From Aedes albopictus (Eukaryota; Arthropoda; Insecta; Diptera; Culicidae): a DNA stretch of 64,000 nt. Made by a program: the position numbers and the translations under genes. Below the pieces are notes generated by a model. That model was not told where the DNA came from. It ran no database searches and worked only from the letters and a program-made list of their open reading frames with translations. Shown here one piece after another: positions 1-11,960 of the stretch (positions are counted from its first letter, which is position 1; every line of letters begins with the position of its first letter). The stretch lies in NCBI RefSeq assembly GCF_035046485.1, contig NC_085138.1, positions 336,123,312 through 336,187,311 on the forward strand, read 5' to 3'.

Positions 1-2010
1 AAGCCCTATCGAGCCTTGGCCGCGGCCCCGGCCCGGACCCAGTCTCGGCCCGTAGGTTTGAATATCCCTTAAAACGGTGCCACCCAGCGGTATGATTTCG
101 CTAAATACCAGTGAGTGGGTGTATGGATCTAGGCGAATTGAATCTTCACCCAAAGAAAAGGATGCCTTGAGATTGATTCATAAACATTGCGCGCAATTTG
201 CCGTTCACTGTTGGCTCTGTCAAACGATGACCGCCGCCGCGACGCTGGACTTCGTTGCCATGCGCACGACGACCAACAGCAAGCAAACGTGTAGGGTTGC
301 CAGACAGTATTGCAATAAAAACAATGATTTATTTCACAAAATTTTGAATTCAAGATTGGGACAAAACTATGAAAGATACAATGTTGCACCAAAGGACAGT
401 TTGGTAGCGTATCAAAAAATGAATGTTTTGTATAAGAACATTTCTCACATTTATCACGTTTTTCACGAGTAAACTATCAAAAAAGGTGAAAAGGGGGTAC
501 ATTTTTAGGCACTTTTTACATAAAAGTCAAAATTTCTGCACTTAAATGACTTTTTATCAATTACTTGTCTAAAGAGCATTAAAAGACAAAGCTTTAAGCT
601 TTCTATCCATGCGCTTAGATTGATTATACGGTTCATAGTTTCTGAGTTAGAGATGTTTAAAGATGGGGTAATTTAATAACACTAATTTTTGAATAACTCA
701 CTTAGCAGTGATTTCCGGACCTACCTGTAGAACAATTTTTTGCTGCAAATATAGTCTACTTTCACCTCCTTTCGGGTGTAACACGAATTACCAGTCACCC
801 TGTATATAGTTAAAATTTACCTCCATCCCTCTGAAACAAATGGTAGGGTATCGGGATGCTTCGTTGGCATAGTCCCCTCGTTCGGCCTATCTTAACGTTA
901 ACCAAAAACTCAAACAAACGCGCCGAACTGGATATCGGAAAAGCTTTGCGCCAAACACCTGTAACATTTCGTTTCAATTTTAGCACTTTGGAGTATTAAA
1001 ATTGTATGAAAATGTCACTTTGTTTAGCTTTTGTAGACGCCATGATTCTTCGGCTTAGTGGGTAGTCTATACACATGATCATAAATGGTATGATTCTGGA
1101 ATATTTCGAATTGCCTTTTCAATAACTGAACATTTGATGCGACGGTCAAAGATGCTATTTTGAGTTTGTATGTTTGTTTTTAACGAATAATAACTATTTT
1201 ACAAATTACATGTGGGCCGAATATTGAGGACATTTTTTTCACTGTGTACCCAAATCTTGGCCCATCAATAAAGTGACGTCAAAAACACCGATAAAAAGAC
1301 GCCAACAACATTGCTTGCGTAAGAACCAGAAAGAACGAACAGAAAGATAGATTTTGTGTGCGGTGACTATAAAAATATAACACAATAATCGGGTTGCATT
1401 GTTTTCGTTACTAAAAAAGAAAGAACTTTAGTTTAAGTGATTTATTTATAGTTTTTTGAAAATTTGGCTCCGAAAATGTAATTTAAAAGTATGATTGGTG
1501 AACAAACAGAGATAATACCTCAGCAGAAATATTGAAAAAATGAGATAATAAGTGGTTCTAGTGCATGGAAAGCAATAGGCCAACGTTGTATCCACTAATA
1601 GGCCAATTTATGTACCATAGACCAACGTTGCATACCATCACATCGAATCTTTTCAACTTAGTTAAGTAAATTCTTGAATATTTACGTAAGTTTACTTCCA
1701 ATTGGTGAAACATGCATTGCCTAGAGTGCGTAATAGGGTCAACATATTATTTCTAGTGCTATTAATTCATGAGTTATGGTCAAAATTGTCAAGGCGGTTT
1801 GCAAATTAGGCCAAGGAATGATCCATATACCCTATATCAGCAGTGAAAAAAATAGAATAAAAATAAATAAATAGTGTAAAAAAGTACATCAAATCTTGAT
1901 CCTGGAATGTTCCTGCATTTAAATAAACCAGGCTAGAAAATAGCAAGATCAAAACTTGAAATGGTAGATCTTACACCGTAACGCACCATTCCAAGGTGAT
2001 CTACCCACGT
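1..2010. other. Gene-free stretch with dispersed repeat debris
   Basis: No convincing gene is seen. The first 60 bases are GC-rich (runs of ggcc/cccgg) and the rest is AT-rich. The longest open frame (77-472) has no recognisable domain and is overlapped by an open frame on the other strand, so it is not called. A short phrase about caacgttg with aataggcc is repeated near 1570-1640, suggesting old repeat material. Confidence 0.5.
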
Positions 2011-2412
2011 CACGGGACATGAGCACGTCATGGGACGCCATGGTCTCGGAAAAATGAGCGAAAAGGGAGAGCTGTTTGCAGAGTTTTGTGGCAACAATGG
2101 CATGGTGATTGGGGGATCGCTCTTTCCTCATCGACCAGTGCACAAAGTGACATGGGTTTCCTGTGATGGCGTCACGGAAAATCAAATCGACCACATCTGC
2201 ATCAGCCATAAATGGAGACGTAGCCTTCTTGATGTGCGGAACAAACGTAGCGCCGACATTGCGTCTGATCATCATCTTCTAATCGGCGAGATCATGCTGC
2301 GCATTGTGAGGATCTATCGACAGGAGGAGGAAATCGGGCACCGGTTCAACACACGCCGATTGGAAGATGCTGCGGGGAAAAGGGTCATCGCCGAGGAGCT
2401 AGAGAACCTTGC
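2011..2412 (+). pseudogene. RTE-type non-LTR endonuclease fragment (5' part, split)
   Basis: This is the C-terminal half of an apurinic-type endonuclease of a non-LTR retrotransposon. Visible motifs are VMGRHGLG, a CxxNGMVIGGSLFPH-like segment, NQIDHICIS and SDHHL, the last two being the Asp/His motifs that end the exonuclease-endonuclease-phosphatase fold. The spacing and wording match the RTE/BovB-like endonucleases often annotated as craniofacial development protein 2. The N-terminal part is missing, so the copy is 5' truncated. It is broken at 2412 by an LTR element and resumes at 6970. The RTE assignment rests on motif recognition. Confidence 0.75.
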
Positions 2413-2605
2413 TGTAGTGTATTAGCACTAAACGTCTCAACCTTCTCACACGTTACGTCATACTTAATCACACAACACCAATACTAGCAAAGAGACCAGA
2501 TGTTCCTACCTCACATGAACGACCTTGATTTAGAGATTGACAGGTAGCGATAGGGGGAGAGAGGAGATTAGTCAGGGACAGACGGAGGCGGAGGCGAATA
2601 CTACA
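2413..2605 (+). repeat. 5' LTR (193 bp)
   Basis: The left terminal repeat begins TG and ends CA and appears identical to 6777-6969. CTTGC directly precedes it. Confidence 0.9.
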
Positions 2606-2607
2606 AC

Positions 2608-2625
2608 TGGCGAACGAGGATGGAG
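2608..2625 (+). other. Putative primer-binding site
   Basis: TGGCGAACGAGG begins two bases after the LTR, where a tRNA primer site is expected. TGGCG starts are typical of tRNA-Arg primers in insect LTR elements, but the matching tRNA was not identified. Confidence 0.5.
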
Positions 2626-3225
2626 TCCGAATATCACGGTAAATTGTTGTTTGTTTCGTTGGCGGTTGGATTCCGGATTAAAAGGGGAGCAGCCAGGTAA
2701 GAAATTCATCTGCACGATTTGGATTTGACCAAGCAAGGGCGGTTCCGCGGTTCCCAGTGCCGGCGGAACAATGTTTGTTTTGATGCTCGTCATTTGCACG
2801 ATGAGGGGAAGTCACCCAGTAAAGTGCTAATATGCACCCATTGGTGGGTTGAATGCAAGGAGGGGTGAAATGCATGAATTTGTATGAAAAAGGGAGAAGT
2901 GGTAAAATGTGCGCAGCAATACCTCTTGAGCGTCTTATTGCTGCGCATCTGTTAATAATATAAGAGGAAGTAGGAGTGGTGGTCAATCTTCAAAAGCTGT
3001 TGAACTTTCACTAGCAGATGGATGACACATTGGTAATTTTGTACTATGAAGAATGCTTTTGATTCGTTAATCAAATAGTATTAGTAGTGTACAGTGGTAA
3101 CGAATAGCATTTTGAGGTTTGCTCATGGATCACAGGGGAATGTCGAATTTTTGTTTCTTGACCGTCTACGGTGCAGAATTGTTTCAAAGGGAAGAAAGTG
3201 GTGTTAGATGGAGCGGAGTTTATTC

Positions 3226-3838
3226 GATTGCGAAGATCAGGAAGGACCTTTGACTTTGAGTTGCGAGAATCGCAAGGATTCTCCGTGTTGAGAAAATCAG
3301 GAGGATTTTCCTGGGTTGCGAAGATCGGAAGGATCTTCCAGTTGCGAGAATCGTAAGGATTCTCCGTGTTGAGAAAATCAAGAGGATTTTCTTGGGTTGC
3401 GAAGATCGGAAGGATCTTCCAGTTGCGAGAATCGTAAGGATTCTCCGTGTTGAGAAAATCAGGAGGATTTTCTTGGGTTGCGAAGATCGGAAGGATCTTC
3501 CAGTTGCGAGAATCGTAAGGATTCTCCGTGTTGAGAAAATCAGGAGGATTTTCTTGGGTTGCGAAGATCGGAAGGATCTTCCAGTTGCGAGAATTATAAG
3601 GATTCTCCGTGTTGAGAAAATCAGGAGGGTTTTCTTGGGTTGCGAAGATCGGAAGGATCTTTCAGTTGCGAGAATCGTAAGGATTCTCCGTGTTGAGAAA
3701 ATCAGGAGGATTTTCTTGGGTTGCGAAGGTCGGAAGGATCTTCCAGTTGCGATAATCGCATGGATTCTCCGTGTTTTGAAAATCAGGAGGATTTTCTTGA
3801 GTTGCGAAGATCGGAAGCATCTTTCGATTGCAAGGATT
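3226..3838 (+). repeat. 81-bp higher-order tandem repeat of three hairpin monomers, about 7.5 copies
   Basis: The phrase ttgcgagaatcg recurs at 3261, 3342, 3423, 3504, 3585, 3666 and 3747, exactly 81 bp apart. Each unit holds three related monomers of about 27 bp with 7-bp inverted arms and a 5-base loop: GAGAATC/GATTCTC, GAAAATC/GATTTTC and GAAGATC/GATCTTC. Because 81 is a multiple of three, the array stays open in some frames (for example 3392-3889), which creates a false repetitive ORF. Decayed copies continue to about 4160. The array lies inside the coding-free LTR element. Confidence 0.9.
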
Positions 3839-4879
3839 GCGTTTGCCTCGTGGACAGAGTTCGTAAGATCTGAAGGATTCTATTTGTGAGTAACTCGAGG
3901 AGTCTCCTTGTTACAAAAATAATGAACTATTCTCAGTATCAAGATCGGAAGGATTATCCAGTAACGAAAATCTTGAAGAATCACCATGTTAATGGAGGTT
4001 GGAAGGATCTTCTAGCTGCAAGAATCGCCAGGATTCAGAAGGTGTAAAGAATTGGCCACGGGCATGTAGAAGCGTATAAGTACCGTAAATACAAAGTACA
4101 CCTTTGGGTGGCAGAGATACGGAATAATTCTCCAATTAAGAGAATCGTGAGGGTACTGGAGGATCCATATAGTCGAAGGCGTAAACGCACGAGCATTTAG
4201 CTAGATTGCGGGTACCTTGGCTACAGAATGTTTAAGTAACTTTTCTTCATGGAATTTTATTTGACATTCTTGAACATAGAGTGTTTTCACCACACAATAA
4301 GGTGGCACGCTACAGGATGAAAAAAAAAACAAATGTGATAAGCAAAGAGAGATCTCTGTAAATAATAGCGATAGAGTTCATGATACACTGAACTGTGGAG
4401 CTAGTTCGGTTACATTAGAACCGTGGTGTCATCGAGAAAATGAATCAAAGTAATGATTCATCAATCAGTAAGGAGTTGTAACCTTATAATTGTTTGATAC
4501 TCACGAAAATCAGGAAACCTAGAAATACAAGATTGATTTGGAAAAATGATAGAGGCAATGAACGATAGTGCAAATGTTGAATCATTAGTAAGTGTTAGGT
4601 TGACGTGGTCCCAACTTGATGATTTGCACAAGATGTATTGTGGCTTTGCAACATGGAGTAGGTGATAAAGAGATGAGGCGATATCGCCTGCATTGCTGAA
4701 CGGAATATGATTCAGCTTAATGGGGAAGGTTAGCTAATAAATTTTCTAATCTAGAGCTCTTAGAATAGTGAGAGAAATGGTGGAAGATGACCAGAATTAG
4801 TTGATGATATTGATAGTTGAGAAGCGTATGTCACGTGGGTTTCGGCTTCTCAGTCATAAATTTTGCGTCGACTACTTTG

Positions 4880-5060
4880 TTATCTTCGCCTACGTTTGGA
4901 CCTTTTTGTCACTGATGCTCGTATGCTTATTGCTTCACTGACAGCGAATTACTATTTCAACTCAATCACTTTGTCATTCTGGAGATTGCAGGTTCGACTC
5001 TCGTTCCGGTCGAAAAAGGCTTTCGGCTTCATTGTGGCTTACAATACAATATGCAATAAC
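4880..5060 (+). repeat. Possible tRNA-derived SINE remnant
   Basis: GGTTCGACTCTCG near 4992 resembles a tRNA B box and is followed by TTCCGGTCG, as in tRNA-derived SINE heads. No clear A box or target duplication was found. It lies within the LTR element interior. Confidence 0.25.
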
Positions 5061-5750
5061 ACGTAATGGTAGGTTAGGGCAGGCACTTCAATTAGTAACT
5101 GTGACAGTGCACAAAGAAGATAGGGTTGAAGAAAGGCTGGTTGGGTTTTTCTGGGAGCCAATAAGCCGAAACATCAAATAACGAATTGGCACGTTTGGTT
5201 TTGAGTGAATATTTAAAAAAAAATTGACTGCGTCAGAAACTAAATTCGTCTTCGAAACCAAACACTAAATAAAAAATCCAGATGTAGGACTTTATCAACT
5301 TTATCGAAGGTTGGAGTCTTCATATTTTTGGAGGTCCTGATACAGGTCGACAGCTCATCAGCAGTGATTATTAATTCGTACTAGAAGTCATTGGAAATCC
5401 GGACAGCTGAACGTCGAAGCCTTATGAAAAATCTACAAGGATTTGAATATCTGATAACTTTAGAAGCGTTGATTCTGGTCACAGTGTAACTAGGTACTGG
5501 AATAATCTTTTGTGGTATACAATGTTACGGGCTAATAGTACACTGGACAAACTTCAGAATCCGGTAGCTAATTTTTAAAGTTTCAATTCACAGAGAATTT
5601 TTAAATAAATTGTTTGAAGATTGCCACCAGTGATTTTAAGTGTAAGTCTTAATCTGATCGTGTTTTACCGGCTAGTGCTGTGACGAGTAGAAGGAAATTA
5701 GAATTGTAATATTCTTTACAAGAAGAACAGCAATAGATGATTAAATTACC

Positions 5751-5869
5751 TTAACCCTTGAAGACGGCATTTTCACCTCTCTGGATGCAACCTCGCTAGA
5801 CTATAACACGTTTGTGATATTCGATTTTTGGGCTGGGCACATACGACCCATCCGTCCCCAAAGGGTTAA
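5751..5869. mobile_element. Short palindromic MITE, TTAACCCTT ends
   Basis: Inverted termini TTAACCCTTGAAGACGG and CCGTCCCCAAAGGGTTAA enclose about 85 bp. A second element of the same style lies at 22687-22809. The element is too short to encode a protein. Confidence 0.6.
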
Positions 5870-6766
5870 TGAAATTAACAGCTTGTGGTATCCTGACATG
5901 GGTGTTAAGTGGATGAACCAGTAGAGAAGCAGTTCTCAGTGTGGTGAGAGTGGTTTGCATCAGACAAGATGTGAAAGTAGTTTGATTAGTGTATCAAGGG
6001 CTACAAACGTGAGGCTTGGAACGTGCCATCACAGGACAGCAAAGAGATAAATTGGCATAAATGTATGTGGCATGAATAAGTTACTTACTATTATCGATGT
6101 CTCCGTTGAAAAAACTATTACACGAAGCAATTGAGCTCGACAAATGAAAAAAATGGGAGAGGTGCAAAGTAACATAAACAAATGGTTTGGTTTGGAATGG
6201 TATTGACATCGTTAGGCTTGTGGTCTTGCAGCAATATGTGTTTGTGATTATTACCAAGCCATTTGTTGGTTAATTGTTATATTTCGTATCTCGCACGAGA
6301 CATTTTCATGAAGAGAAGGAAGTTGAAATGGTTTGAAGAATGTAGTTAATGCAGAACGCTACTGACACTTGTACTGACAACTCCAAACGATCAAAAGAAA
6401 AAAAAGGAAGAGAGATTATGGGGGAATCAAAGTACAGTAGACGTTTAATAACTGCAATATGTTTACGTTGACTATTGGTTGGAATTCGATTCGTATAATT
6501 GTAGACATGACGAGGATAAGTTCAAGATGGGGTTAAAGATTGGACTTGTTGTTAGATGAATGAGGTGTTTCTTGGATGATCGCATATGTCTGATTATTCA
6601 GATTTGCAAGTGATTCAATGTATTTTTAAAATTATGTAGTGTATTATATGGGACTTGGAATAGTTACAACTGACCATAAATGAGCTGCTCTAATGCTGTA
6701 TTGCGCTTTTCGCCTAGATGTATGTATTTAGATTCGGTCATATTGACGTACACTTTATTTATTGTT

Positions 6767-6775
6767 AAGGGGGGA
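6767..6775 (+). other. Polypurine tract of the LTR element
   Basis: AAGGGGGGA lies immediately upstream of the right LTR, the usual start site of plus-strand DNA synthesis in LTR retroelements. Confidence 0.75.
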
Positions 6776-6776
6776 T

Positions 6777-6969
6777 TGTAGTGTATTAGCACTAAACGTC
6801 TCAACCTTCTCACACGTTACGTCATACTTAATCACACAACACCAATACTAGCAAAGAGACCAGATGTTCCTACCTCACATGAACGACCTTGATTTAGAGA
6901 TTGACAGGTAGCGATAGGGGGAGAGAGGAGATTAGTCAGGGACAGACGGAGGCGGAGGCGAATACTACA
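6777..6969 (+). repeat. 3' LTR (193 bp)
   Basis: The right terminal repeat appears identical to 2413-2605 and is followed by the CTTGC target duplication. Confidence 0.9.
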
Positions 6970-7690
6970 CTTGCTGCGGACACTCGGGAAGGTGGAAGCG
7001 GAAAAGATTAAAGGAGCGCCATCAAGAACGCCACTATCGCCAACGACGAGAATAATTTTGGGTGAGCTACGCACCCGGAGAAAGCAATGGATCACAGATG
7101 AAACCTGGAGGACGATAGAGGAGTGAAAGAACGCCAAAACCGCGATAGAGCGAGCGAAACCACGAGGAGCCAAAGCCATAGCCCGTCAGCGCTATTCAGC
7201 TCTCGAAAAGGAAGTGAATCGCTCATGTAGACGGGGCAAAAGAGCGTGGGCGGACCCCCCAGGCCGACGAAGGCGAGAAAGTCGCAAACACCGGCTACAT
7301 CCGTCTCCTCTACGATGTCCCACGCCGCCTTAGTGGGACCAAGATGAATACTACGATGCCCGTGAAAGACACGTCTGGACAGTTACTGACCCACCAGGCT
7401 GACCAGTTGAAACGCTGCACTCCGAGCACATTGGAAACCTTTTTCAAGTGTCGGCCACGCCATCAATATCTCAGCATGATCCGCCAAGGGTTTGACGCAT
7501 TACCCGTGTCAACATCGAAGCTCCATCAGTGCAGGAGATAGAAACAGCCATCCATATCATGAAATCGAACAGAGCCCCGGGGGTCGATCGCATATCAGCT
7601 GAGATGCTCAAACCTGACCCCGTTGTATCCACACAACTATTGCATCAATTATTATGCAACATATGGGAAACCGCGACATTTAAAAAAAAA
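6970..7690 (+). pseudogene. RTE-type non-LTR fragment, linker and start of RT (3' part)
   Basis: This continues the frame interrupted at 2412. RKQWITDETW and ALEKEVNRSCRR-type linker segments are followed, after stops and a frameshift, by EIETAIHIMKSNRAPGVD and AEMLK, the usual phrase just before the reverse transcriptase core of these elements. The sequence ends in an A-run near 7681-7691, before the catalytic FADD motif, so the copy is truncated and dead. Confidence 0.7.
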
Positions 7691-7691
7691 A

Positions 7692-9000
7692 AAGATATAC
7701 ACATGCAAAATGGTCATTGGCAGAAGAAGAAGCTCTCAGTCAATAACTGTGGTAGTGCTTATAGAACAATGATATCCAATCCATTTATTACGTAACGCTG
7801 TTTTGTATGGATATCATAATTTTTTGTATGGGCCGTAACGCTCGGCTGCACTCATCCAACCCCCCTCCCCCTCCACAGCGCTACGCAATTTGTGGTCGGC
7901 GCCTAAACTGAGTAGCAGACTTTGCCCCAGTTAGGACTTCACACCAACAAGAGGAGAGAGAGGAACTGAGAATCCACACCGGTGAATCGTGATGCAACAA
8001 AAAAAAAACAAATTACTCAAAAAATTGCAAAACATTTTAATGCAGTTAAATGAAGGTATAACCAAATGGAAGAATCATAGACCACAAACACTTTGGACAA
8101 TGGGTATAATTCAATTAGTTACCATTTCGGCTTATGTGGAAAATGTTCATAGTCATAATGTATGAGTCAGCGTAGAACTTCACCACAAATTTGAAGCAGT
8201 TATGATGACGCAATTCATGAATCATCAGCGAAAATAGAATATGATGGAAGCAATATGTGTTAATTCTTTGAAGCTCGTTCAAGTTAAATTAAAATCAAAC
8301 CACGCCATGTTATTGAACAGACTCATAGTTTACGGGTTACTCTGACCATAAAATCCAAAACATTTGACGAAGACAACGAGTTGGAGCCTTTGAATTGACA
8401 CGATTCAGAAAATCTCACTAAACAATTCAAGCGGATACTTAATATCGACCATTATCAAACAAATAAGGGTATACGGTATACCGAAAAGTTTCGCCAATTA
8501 CAACTCGAAACAAATTTTATTTTGTTATTATTATTTTGAATTTCGTTTCTTTACGTTGAATTCTAAACAATTCGGCCTCTAAAGTGTGACAAAAGTATCT
8601 CGAGTATACCATGTCTCAAACCATGGTTTCCCCAACTGTAGGTACCGACTCCACAGGGGGGTCACCGGCCTTCATCCAGAAGATCGCGAGGGACAGTCGA
8701 ATATTTTACTGTACATACATACATTTATTTGTTCAACATCCCATTTAAGGTGAAACATCAAGAAATCCCATTGCGATTTTTCATACAAACTTTAGAGGCA
8801 CAAATCTGACGAACAAAGCATCGAACCAAGCCGCACTTGTTTTTCCTGGCTTTGCTCACTTGCAAAAAGAGGCAGCTTTTACAAATCGAGAGAGTTTTTT
8901 TTTTACGAATTTTCAAGATTGGTGCTCTGGAAAACGTTAGTAGGGGACCAAGTCGGCCATTGTGGCAGCCATGTTTGTATTCTCTGAAGTTTCTCCTTAA
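7692..9000. other. Gene-free stretch
   Basis: No gene is seen. ATGATATCCA near 7769 and TGGATATCAT near 7808 form an inverted pair around a tattacgtaacgct phrase, probably MITE debris. A C-rich patch lies near 7860-7875. The remainder is AT-rich without recognisable structure. Confidence 0.5.
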
Positions 9001-9099
9001 GATAAGACATAATCAACAATAGTACGCCACAATACTCGGTTTGTGACTGCCGCTCTCCATCCTCGGTCGCGCCCAATGCTCGCCAGGTCACGCTCCACC

Positions 9100-10480
9100 T
9101 GGTCCGCCTATCGTGCTCTCTGCGCTCCACGCCTTCTTGTGCCAACCGGATCAGTTGCAAATATCAGCTTTGCAGGGTTGTTGTCCGGCATTCTTGCAAC
9201 ATGCCCTGCCCACCGTATCCTTCCGCCATTGGCCACCTTCTGGATGCTGGGGTCACCGTAAAGTGCAGCGAGCTCGTGGTTCATCCTTCTCCGCCACACA
9301 CCATTCTCCTGCACACCGCCGAAGATCGGCCTTAGCACGCATCGCTCGAAAACTCCGAGTGCTTGCAGGTCCTCCTCGAGCATGGTCCATGTCTCGTGCC
9401 CGTTGAGAACCACCGGTCTTATGAGCGTTTTGTACATGGTGCATATGGTGCGTGGGTTGAATCTTTTCCGACCGCAGTTTCTTCTGGAGCCCGTAGTCGG
9501 CACGACTTCCGCTGATGATGCGCCTTCGAATTTCACGGCTCACGTTGTTGTCAGCCGTCAGTAAGGATCCGAGGTAGACGGATTCCTCCACCTCCTCTAA
9601 AGTATCCCCGTCTATCGTAACATTACTACCCAGATGGATCCGGTCGTGTTCGATTCCGCCTACCAGCATGTACTTTGTTTTCGAAGCATGCACCACCAGT
9701 CTGACCTTTGCTGCTTCGCGTTTCAGGCGGGTTTACAGCTCTGCCACCGTTCCAAATGTTCTAGCAACAATGTCCATGTCGTCCGCAAAGCACACAAATT
9801 GACCGGATTTTGTGAAAATCGTTCCCCGGCTGTTGAGCCCGGCTCGTCGCATCACACCTTCCAGAGCGATGTTGAAGAGAAGGCATGAGAGTCCATCACT
9901 TTGTCTCAGTCCCCGGCGAGATTCGAATGAACTGGATAGTTCACCCGAAACCCGAACGCAGTTTTGCACACCGTCCATCGTTGCTTTAATCAGTCTAGTC
10001 ATCTTCCCAGTAAAGCCGTTTTCGTCCATGATTCTCCATAGCTCTGCGTGGTCGATACTGTCGTATGCCGCTTTGAAGTCGATGAACAGGTGATGCGTTG
10101 GGACCTGGTAATTCTGGAAGATTTGCCGTACGGTAAAGATCTGGTCCGTTGTCAACCGGCCGTCGATGAAGCCGGCTTGATAACTTCCCACGAACTCATT
10201 CGTTTTAGGTGACAGACGACAGAAGATGATCTGGGATAGCACTTTGTAGGCAGCATTCAAAATAGTGATCGCAATGAAGTTCTCACATTCCAAATGGTCG
10301 CCTTTCTTGTGAATGTGATTGACTACCCCTTCCTTCCACTCCTTCGGTAGCTGTTCGGTTTCCCAGATCCTGACTATCAGCCGATGCAGACAGGTGGCCA
10401 ACTTTTCTAGGCCCATCTTGATGAGTTCAGCTGCGATACCATCCTTACCAGCTGCTTTGTTGGTTTTGAGCTGGTGAACG
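9100..10480 (-). pseudogene. Reverse transcriptase and C-terminal region of RTE copy A
   Basis: The RT core reads on 9733-10416, with YQAGFIDGRLTTDQIF, FIDFKAAYDSID (an RT aspartate block), GLRQSDGLSCLLF and the catalytic FADDMD near 9780. The typical wording in this box is GLRQGD, so G to S here may be a decay mutation; copy B keeps GLRQGDGLSCLLF. The C-terminal part continues in two other frames (9253-9696 and 9108-9536), with YLGSLLTADNNVSREI and WAGHVARMPD. The frame changes show that it is dead. Confidence 0.75.
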
Positions 10481-10499
10481 GCATCCTTAACTTCCCTCA

Positions 10500-11960
10500 G
10501 CGTGGGAGTTGGTTCATGTCCGTCCTCCGCTGCACTGGCGTCGTCGTTTCTTCCGTTGCCGTGGTTCTCCCGTGCCTACGTTCTCCACGCCGTTCAGGTG
10601 CTGATCAAAGTGCTGCTTCCTCCTTTCGATCACCTCACGTCCGTCCGTCAAGAGGCCTCCGTCTTTATCCCTGCATATTTCGGCTCGCGGCACCAAGCCG
10701 TTGCGGGATGCGTTGAGCTTCTGATAGAACTTCCGTGTTTCTTGGGAACGGCACAGCAGTTCCATTTCTTCACACTCCGCTTCTTCCAGGCGGCGCTTTT
10801 TCTGCCGAAAGAGGCAGGTCTGCTGTTTCCGCTTCTGTTTGTAACGTTCCACGTTCTGTCGGGTTCCTTGCTGCAGCATTACCGCCCTCGTTGCGTTCTT
10901 CTCCTCCAAAACCGTTCTGCACTCTTCGTCGAACCATTCATTCCGTCGATTCCGTCCCACGTACCCGATGGTGCTCTCGGCTGCGTCGTTGATGGCTTTC
11001 ACTGTACTCCAGCAGTCCTGTAGAGGGGCCTCATCGAGCTCGCCCTCGTCTGGCAACACGGCTTCGAGATTCTGCGCGTATGCTGAGGCGACATCCGGTT
11101 GTTTTAGTCGCTCTAGGTTGTACAGTGGCGGTCGCCGGTACCGTACATTGTTGATGACGGAGAGTTTTGGGCGCAGTTTGATCATCACCAGATAGTGGTC
11201 GGAGTCGATGTTGGCGCCACGATAGGTCCTGACGTCGATAATGTCGGAGAAGTGCATTCCGCCAATCAGAACGTGGTCGATTTGGGATTCCGTCTGCTTT
11301 GATGATCTCCAGGTGTAACGATAAGGGAGGCTGTGTTGGAAAAAGGTGCTACATATGGCCATATTTTTGGAGGCGGCGAAATCAATGAGTCGTAGGCCGT
11401 TTTTGTTCGTCTGCTGGTGGGCGCTGAACTTACCAATCGTCGGTTTGAATTCCTCCTCCTGGCCTACCTGAGCGTTCAAATCTCCTATGATGATCTTGAC
11501 GTCGTGGCTTTTGCAGCGATCGTACTCGCGTTCGAGCTGCGCGTAAAATGCGTCCTTGTCATCATCAGTGCTTCCGGAGTGTGGGCTGTGCGTGCACGTT
11601 TATTATGCTGAAGTTGAAGAATCGGCCCTTGATCCTCTACCTGCACATTCTTTCGTCGATCGGCCACCAACCGATCACGCGCCTCTGCATATCACCCATC
11701 ACGATGAAAGCTGTTCCCAGCTCGCGTGTGTTGCCGCAGCTCTGGTAGATGGTATGATTACCTCTAAACGTTCGCACCATGGATCCTGTCCAACACACCT
11801 CCTGCAGCGCTGCGATGCCGAACCCGCGGTCCTTCAGTAGATCGGCGAGTATGCGGGTGCTCCCAATGAAGTTGAGAGATCGGCCGAGTTTCCAATCGCA
11901 AGTCCTTTTTGTTCACTGGGGTCGTTGCCGTTGGTCTCGGTTCGTATTATTCGGTTGCTG
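10500..11960 (-). pseudogene. Endonuclease and linker of RTE copy A
   Basis: The minus-strand frame 10514-11479 holds the second half of the endonuclease: NAQVGQEEEF, NGLRLIDFA, YTWRSS, SQIDHVLI and DSDHYLV. A basic linker with RNEWFDEEC follows. The N-terminal part (to about 11960) lies in another frame. The family nicks target DNA and primes reverse transcription at the nick. A frameshift near 11480 separates the halves. Confidence 0.75.

Larger units (their letters stand above)
2413..6969 (+). mobile_element. Non-autonomous LTR retrotransposon (LARD-like), 4,557 bp
   Basis: Two 193-bp direct repeats (2413-2605 and 6777-6969) begin TGTAGTG, end ACTACA and look identical base for base. The element is flanked by the 5-bp duplication CTTGC (2408-2412 and 6970-6974). 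A TGGCG-type primer-binding site follows the left LTR and a purine tract AAGGGGGGA precedes the right one. The 4.17-kb interior has no gag or pol; its only long frames come from an 81-bp tandem repeat. It must have been mobilised in trans. The 5-bp duplication fits Ty3/gypsy- or BEL-type integrases. Identical LTRs imply a recent insertion. Orientation follows from the primer site and purine tract. Confidence 0.9.

Noticed and set aside
77..472. 131-codon open frame at the window start
   Set aside because: No known domain, overlapped by a frame on the other strand, and no start or splice context; not supported as a gene.
3226..3838. CRISPR-like regular repeat
   Set aside because: No unique spacers; the whole 81-bp unit repeats, and the context is a eukaryotic LTR element.
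3392..3889. 165-codon repetitive protein
   Set aside because: Arises because an 81-bp non-coding tandem repeat happens to keep the frame open.
9043..9561. Plus-strand frames in the RTE copy A region
   Set aside because: Shadow frames of the minus-strand RTE protein.
10502..11023. Plus-strand 173-codon frame opposite the RTE endonuclease
   Set aside because: The minus strand carries the recognisable protein; this is its antisense shadow.
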